From NCBI GenBank assembly GCA_030431055.1, contig JAUIJA010000008.1:28731-92730 (forward strand): a stretch of 64,000 bases of DNA. The letters run 5' to 3'. The DNA is from Bacteroidia bacterium. Lineage in GTDB: Bacteria > Bacteroidota > Bacteroidia > Flavobacteriales > Flavobacteriaceae. The notes under the pieces are model-generated. The model did not search any database. It was not told the origin of the DNA and saw nothing but the letters and a program-made list of their open reading frames with translations. This document shows, in pieces, positions 60,821-64,000 of this stretch. A program made the translations under genes and the position numbers. Every line of letters starts with the position of its first letter. The stretch's first letter is position 1.

Positions 60821-61018
60821 TTAAACTAATCTTAATTGTTCTTTAATACTCTTTTCATCAGCCTTGTGAACTAATGCAGAGTGCGTTAAAGCTAACTTAC
60901 GTTTTTTAGACTTCTTTGTTAAGATGTGACTTTTGTAAGCGTGCTTTCTTTTAATTTTTCCAGAACCTGTAACGACAAAGCGTTTTTTAGCTCCAGATTT
61001 CGTTTTCATTTTAGGCAT
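60821..61018 (-). CDS. rpmI: 50S ribosomal protein L35
   Basis: A 65-residue L35: [41 protein letters not shown] and a final helix. It lies 28 bases after infC. Confidence 0.98.
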   Translation of the reverse strand: MPKMKTKSGAKKRFVVTGSGKIKRKHAYKSHILTKKSKKRKLALTHSALVHKADEKSIKEQLRLV

Positions 61019-61046
61019 TTTCTTCCTTTCTTTATATTTATCTTAC

Positions 61047-61598
61047 TTACTTCTTTTTCTTAGGTGCTATAAACATAATCATACGCTTACCTTCAAGAAC
61101 TGGCATGCTTTCTACTTTACCATATTCCTCTAAATCTTGAGCTAAGCGCAATAATAATATTTGCCCTTGGTCTTTATAAATGATAGAACGTCCTTTAAAG
61201 AATACAAAAGCTTTAAGCTTTGCTCCATCTTTTAAAAACTTAATAGCGTTTTTCTTTTTAAACTCGTAATCGTGTTCATCTGTATTAGGACCAAAACGAA
61301 TTTCTTTAACAGTTATCTGAGAGGACTTGGCTTTTAATTCTTTCTCTCTTTTTTTCTGTTGGTATAAAAACTTTCCATAATCCATTATTTTACAAACAGG
61401 TGGAGTAGCGTTTGGAGAAATTTCTACCAAATCTAACTCTTGCTCCTCGGCCATTTTTCTGGCTTCATTTGTTCTGTAAATTCCTTGTTCGATGTTATCA
61501 CCTACTAAACGGACTTCTGGTACACGAATTTTTTCATTAATTCTGTGTGCGTCTTTTTTTTCTTCGCGCGGAGTGTAACCTCCTCTTTTTCTTCTAAT
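61047..61598 (-). CDS. infC: Translation initiation factor IF-3, non-ATG start
   Basis: IF3 controls start-site selection and subunit anti-association. The C-domain ([20 protein letters not shown] and the Met-Pro-rich end) is standard. The first ATG (61454) would delete the N-domain, yet the frame upstream encodes it: [20 protein letters not shown] and [17 protein letters not shown]. No ATG, GTG or TTG occurs in that stretch; an in-frame stop lies at 61613-61611. Start candidates are ATT at 61598 (183 residues, chosen since ATT is the classic infC start) and ATA at 61604 or 61610. Rare starts let IF3 repress its own synthesis. Confidence 0.88.
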   Translation of the reverse strand: MRRKRGGYTPREEKKDAHRINEKIRVPEVRLVGDNIEQGIYRTNEARKMAEEQELDLVEISPNATPPVCKIMDYGKFLYQQKKREKELKAKSSQITVKEIRFGPNTDEHDYEFKKKNAIKFLKDGAKLKAFVFFKGRSIIYKDQGQILLLRLAQDLEEYGKVESMPVLEGKRMIMFIAPKKKK

Positions 61599-61632
61599 TG
61601 CTATGGCTATCTAATTTTAATTAAACTTCAGT

Positions 61633-63573
61633 TTAAAATTGTTTTAACGTTTTGTTTATTTCTTCCTGAACTAATTCAGAAAATTCTTCAATTGTCATGG
61701 TTCTATTTGATTTTCCATCATCACCATGTTTTCTTACAGAAATTGTACCATTCTTTTCTTCTTCTTCACCTACAATCAGCATGAATGGATATTTTTGGAC
61801 TTCTGCATCACGAATTTTTTTACCAATAGTTTCGCTTCTATTATCTATTTGGGCGCGAATTTCGTGATTTTCTAGCAAATTTAAAACTTTTTGAGCATAA
61901 TTTTCATATTTCTCACTCAAAGACAGTATAATAGCTTGCTCTGGCATTAACCAAATTGGGAAGTTTCCTGCTGTATGCTCAAGTAAAATTGCAACAAATC
62001 TTTCCATGCTACCAAAAGGAGCTCGGTGAATCATAACCGGACGGTGTAATTCGTTGTCGCTACCTTTATAAGTTAAATCAAAACGCTCTGGTAAATTGTA
62101 ATCTACCTGAATTGTTCCTAATTGCCAACTTCTACCTAAGGCATCTTTAACCATAAAGTCAAGTTTAGGTCCGTAGAAAGCAGCTTCACCAGATTCTATT
62201 ACATAGTTTAAGCCTTTATCTTTAGCAGCGTTGATAATTGCATTTTCTGCTTTTTCCCAGTTTTCAACATTACCTATATATTTATCAAGATTGTCTAAAT
62301 CTCGAACTGAAACTTGTGCAGTAAAGTTTTCAAACCCTAATGAACCAAATACATATAATACTAAGTCAATAACATTTTTAAATTCAGTATCTAATTGATC
62401 TGGAGAACAGAAAATATGCGCATCATCTTGAGTAAACCCTCTTACACGAGTTAAACCGTGCAATTCTCCAGATTGCTCATATCTATAAACTGTTCCAAAT
62501 TCAGCATATCGTTTTGGTAGATCTTTATAAGACCAAGGTTTTGCATTGTAAATTTCACAGTGATGCGGACAGTTCATTGGTTTTAATAAAAACTCTTCAC
62601 CTTCATGCGGAGTCATTATTGGTTGGAAACTATCTGCACCATATTTAGCGTAATGCCCAGATGTTACATATAATTCTTTATGCCCAATATGCGGAGAAAC
62701 AACTTGTTCGTAACCTGCTTTTTTTTGAGCTTTTTTCAAAAATTGCTCTAAACGATCGCGTAATGCAGCTCCTTTTGGTAACCATAAAGGTAAACCTTGA
62801 CCTACTTTTTGTGAAAAATGGAATAATTCTAATTCTTTTCCTAGTTTTCTATGATCACGTTTTTTAGCCTCTTCAAGCATATGAAGATATTCCGTCAATT
62901 CTTTTTGTTTAGGAAACGAAATTCCATAAACACGAGTTAACTGTTTATTGTTTTCATCTCCACGCCAGTAAGCACCAGCGACTGATAAGATTTTTACAGC
63001 TTTAATAATTCCAGTATTAGGAATATGTCCGCCACGGCATAAATCAGTAAAAGTAGAGTGGTCACAAAAAGTAATTGTTCCGTCCTCTAAGTTTTCTATT
63101 AATTCAGTTTTATATTCGTTGTCTTTATAAAACGCTAATGCATCTGCTTTACTAGCCGAACGCATTTTGAATTCGTGTTTTTCACGAGCGATTTCAATTA
63201 CTCTTTTCTCTATTTTTTGAAAGTCAGCATCAGATATTTTTTGGTCACCAAAATCAACATCATAATAAAACCCATTTTCAATAGCCGGACCAATAGTTAA
63301 TTTCACACCAGGATATAATTCTTCAATAGCTTGTGCCATCACATGCGAAGTAGAATGCCAAAATGCTTTTTTTCCTTCTTCGTTATTCCAAGTATATAAT
63401 GTAAGAGAGCCATCTGTGGTTAATGGAGTAGTGGTTTCAATAGTTGTGTTGTTAAATGAAGCCGAAATTACATTTCTTGCTAAGCCTTCACTTATACTTA
63501 AAGCTACATCCATCGGTGTTGCACCTTGTGCAAACTCCTTAACCGAACCATCTGGTAAAGTAATTTTAATCAT
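61633..63573 (-). CDS. thrS: Threonyl-tRNA synthetase
   Basis: A 646-residue class II synthetase in the usual order: TGS domain (1-60, [13 protein letters not shown]), SAD editing domain (60-225, with [16 protein letters not shown] and [10 protein letters not shown]), catalytic core with motif 2 region [20 protein letters not shown] and zinc Cys in [10 protein letters not shown], and an anticodon-binding domain from about 535. It charges tRNA-Thr. It leads the operon thrS-infC-rpmI-rplT; about 34 bases separate it from infC. Confidence 0.98.
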   Translation of the reverse strand: MIKITLPDGSVKEFAQGATPMDVALSISEGLARNVISASFNNTTIETTTPLTTDGSLTLYTWNNEEGKKAFWHSTSHVMAQAIEELYPGVKLTIGPAIENGFYYDVDFGDQKISDADFQKIEKRVIEIAREKHEFKMRSASKADALAFYKDNEYKTELIENLEDGTITFCDHSTFTDLCRGGHIPNTGIIKAVKILSVAGAYWRGDENNKQLTRVYGISFPKQKELTEYLHMLEEAKKRDHRKLGKELELFHFSQKVGQGLPLWLPKGAALRDRLEQFLKKAQKKAGYEQVVSPHIGHKELYVTSGHYAKYGADSFQPIMTPHEGEEFLLKPMNCPHHCEIYNAKPWSYKDLPKRYAEFGTVYRYEQSGELHGLTRVRGFTQDDAHIFCSPDQLDTEFKNVIDLVLYVFGSLGFENFTAQVSVRDLDNLDKYIGNVENWEKAENAIINAAKDKGLNYVIESGEAAFYGPKLDFMVKDALGRSWQLGTIQVDYNLPERFDLTYKGSDNELHRPVMIHRAPFGSMERFVAILLEHTAGNFPIWLMPEQAIILSLSEKYENYAQKVLNLLENHEIRAQIDNRSETIGKKIRDAEVQKYPFMLIVGEEEEKNGTISVRKHGDDGKSNRTMTIEEFSELVQEEINKTLKQF

Positions 63574-63592
63574 CTCTTAAATTTTAAAGCTG

Positions 63593-63623
63593 CAAATATA
63601 TAACATTAGCAGTAGTCATACAA
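63593..63623 (-). promoter_or_regulatory. Promoter of thrS operon
   Basis: On the minus strand TTG (63623-63621), 20 bases, TATATTTG (63600-63593), 19 bases upstream of the ATG. Confidence 0.75.
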
Positions 63624-63678
63624 TAATATATATAAGTGTATTTATATGTAGCACCACATTTTCCTTTCAGTTCGTTAG

Positions 63679-63757
63679 ATTTCCCGCTGTCCACTATATC
63701 TTTTTGTTAGTTTGAGTGGAGTGGAAGATAAAAAGGATGTCGTTTCCATCGGGGCTA
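63679..63757. repeat. Dispersed repeat family B, copy 2
   Basis: Starts ATTTCCCGCTGTCCACTATA and ends GATGTCGTTTCCATCGGGGC; the end matches, in reverse complement, the copy at 29311-29352. The two ends are partly complementary, so the element can fold. It fills part of the 427-base gene-free end of the window. Confidence 0.65.
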
Positions 63758-63897
63758 AACAAGGTATTTTGTTTTTCTTCATCACGATTTATCATTAATG
63801 ACTTAGGATTGAAGATTAAAAATTGAAAATATTTATTTTGTAACTAACTGATATTTAGGATTAATAAAAAAACATTAAAAAAATGTTATTAAAAAGT

Positions 63898-63927
63898 TTG
63901 GAAGTTGGTAAAAGAGTTCTACTTTTG
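63898..63927 (+). promoter_or_regulatory. Promoter of probable rRNA operon
   Basis: TTG (63898-63900), 19 bases, TACTTTTG (63920-63927) followed by CACCCGCTTTGA. This resembles the tandem promoters in front of flavobacterial rrn operons. Confidence 0.7.
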
Positions 63928-64000
63928 CACCCGCTTTGATACGGCAAGTTCATTGGATTTATTGATAGGGTTTGAGTAATAAAAAAGTTTCAAAAAACTT
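63928..64000 (+). other. Probable rRNA operon leader (cut by window end)
   Basis: The segment CACCCGCTTTGATACGGCAA, the TTGATAGGGTTTGAGTAAT block and AAAAAAGTTTCAAAAAACTT resemble leaders between tandem rrn promoters in Flavobacterium. The 16S rRNA gene would begin a few hundred bases beyond the window. Confidence 0.55.

Noticed and set aside
1..64000. CRISPR arrays
   Set aside because: No regularly spaced repeat-spacer series and no cas genes were seen; the repeats found are dispersed single intergenic elements.

Overview
The window reads as chromosomal core sequence of a member of the Flavobacteriaceae, most likely Flavobacterium or a close relative. Evidence: strongly AT-rich DNA; promoters of the Bacteroidota type (TTG, about 17-21 bases, TAnnTTTG) and almost no Shine-Dalgarno sequences; a type IX secretion sorting domain; SusC/TonB-type receptors with a carboxypeptidase-regulatory N-terminus; lineage families such as DUF4290, DUF4199, DUF4252, DUF5686 and GlmU-like proteins; and a right edge that looks like a flavobacterial rRNA operon promoter. 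There is no prophage, insertion sequence, integron or CRISPR array. Accessory signal is confined to intergenic repeats and a few small genes.

Layout. 1-8.3 kb: class IV aminotransferase, YqgE, HU, an ATPase-recQ-fmt operon (minus) and a DUF493-DUF4290-murA operon (plus). 8.5-13.5 kb: DUF5686 outer-membrane protein, aroQ, a small outer-membrane barrel, xerD. 13.7-16.1 kb: rny, a 6S RNA candidate, zapA and a coiled-coil protein (minus). 16.3-22.7 kb: M23 peptidase, TonB receptor, calcium-loop lipoprotein, MATE exporter. 22.8-28.8 kb: DUF2971, then DUF4199, a polyprenyl-phosphate glycosyltransferase, a phosphosugar mutase and an MsbA-like exporter (minus). 29-32.2 kb: L31 type B with a structured leader, GlmU-like protein, mtaB. 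32.2-41.6 kb: a seven-gene minus operon (btuF, btuC, btuD-like, secreted S8 protease, rmuC, membrane protein, thioesterase) divergent from a cobalamin-riboswitch-controlled btuB. 41.6-45.1 kb: FKBP-like lipoprotein, S4 protein, methyltransferase, phosphoribosyltransferase, aroK, three tRNA genes. 45.1-48.4 kb: an ECF sigma operon with a membrane anti-sigma candidate, two DUF4252 proteins and a carboxypeptidase-regulatory protein. 48.5-60.3 kb: S41 protease, split transketolase, tgt, LptF/G permease, EamA, accA, dnaB, a secreted GATase-like protein, a zinc-ribbon microprotein, rlmF. 60.4-63.6 kb: thrS-infC-rpmI-rplT operon (minus). 63.6-64 kb: repeat and rRNA promoter.

How it fits together. 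Most of the window is housekeeping: translation (fmt, HU, L31, mtaB, tgt, thrS-infC-rpmI-rplT, tRNAs), DNA replication and repair (recQ, xerD, dnaB, rmuC), cell division (zapA with a coiled-coil partner) and envelope biogenesis (murA, MsbA-like, LptF/G, M23). The B12 block couples outer-membrane receptor, periplasmic binding lipoprotein and ABC transporter, but only the receptor carries the riboswitch.

Best leads: a cobalamin riboswitch whose L5 loop has been expanded by a dispersed repeat; the ECF sigma/DUF4252 operon; infC without any ATG, GTG or TTG start; a tRNA-guanine transglycosylase without its zinc cysteines; MurA with Asp in place of the fosfomycin-target Cys; two microproteins; and several families of dispersed intergenic repeats. 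I found no clear-cut novel defence or biosynthetic system.
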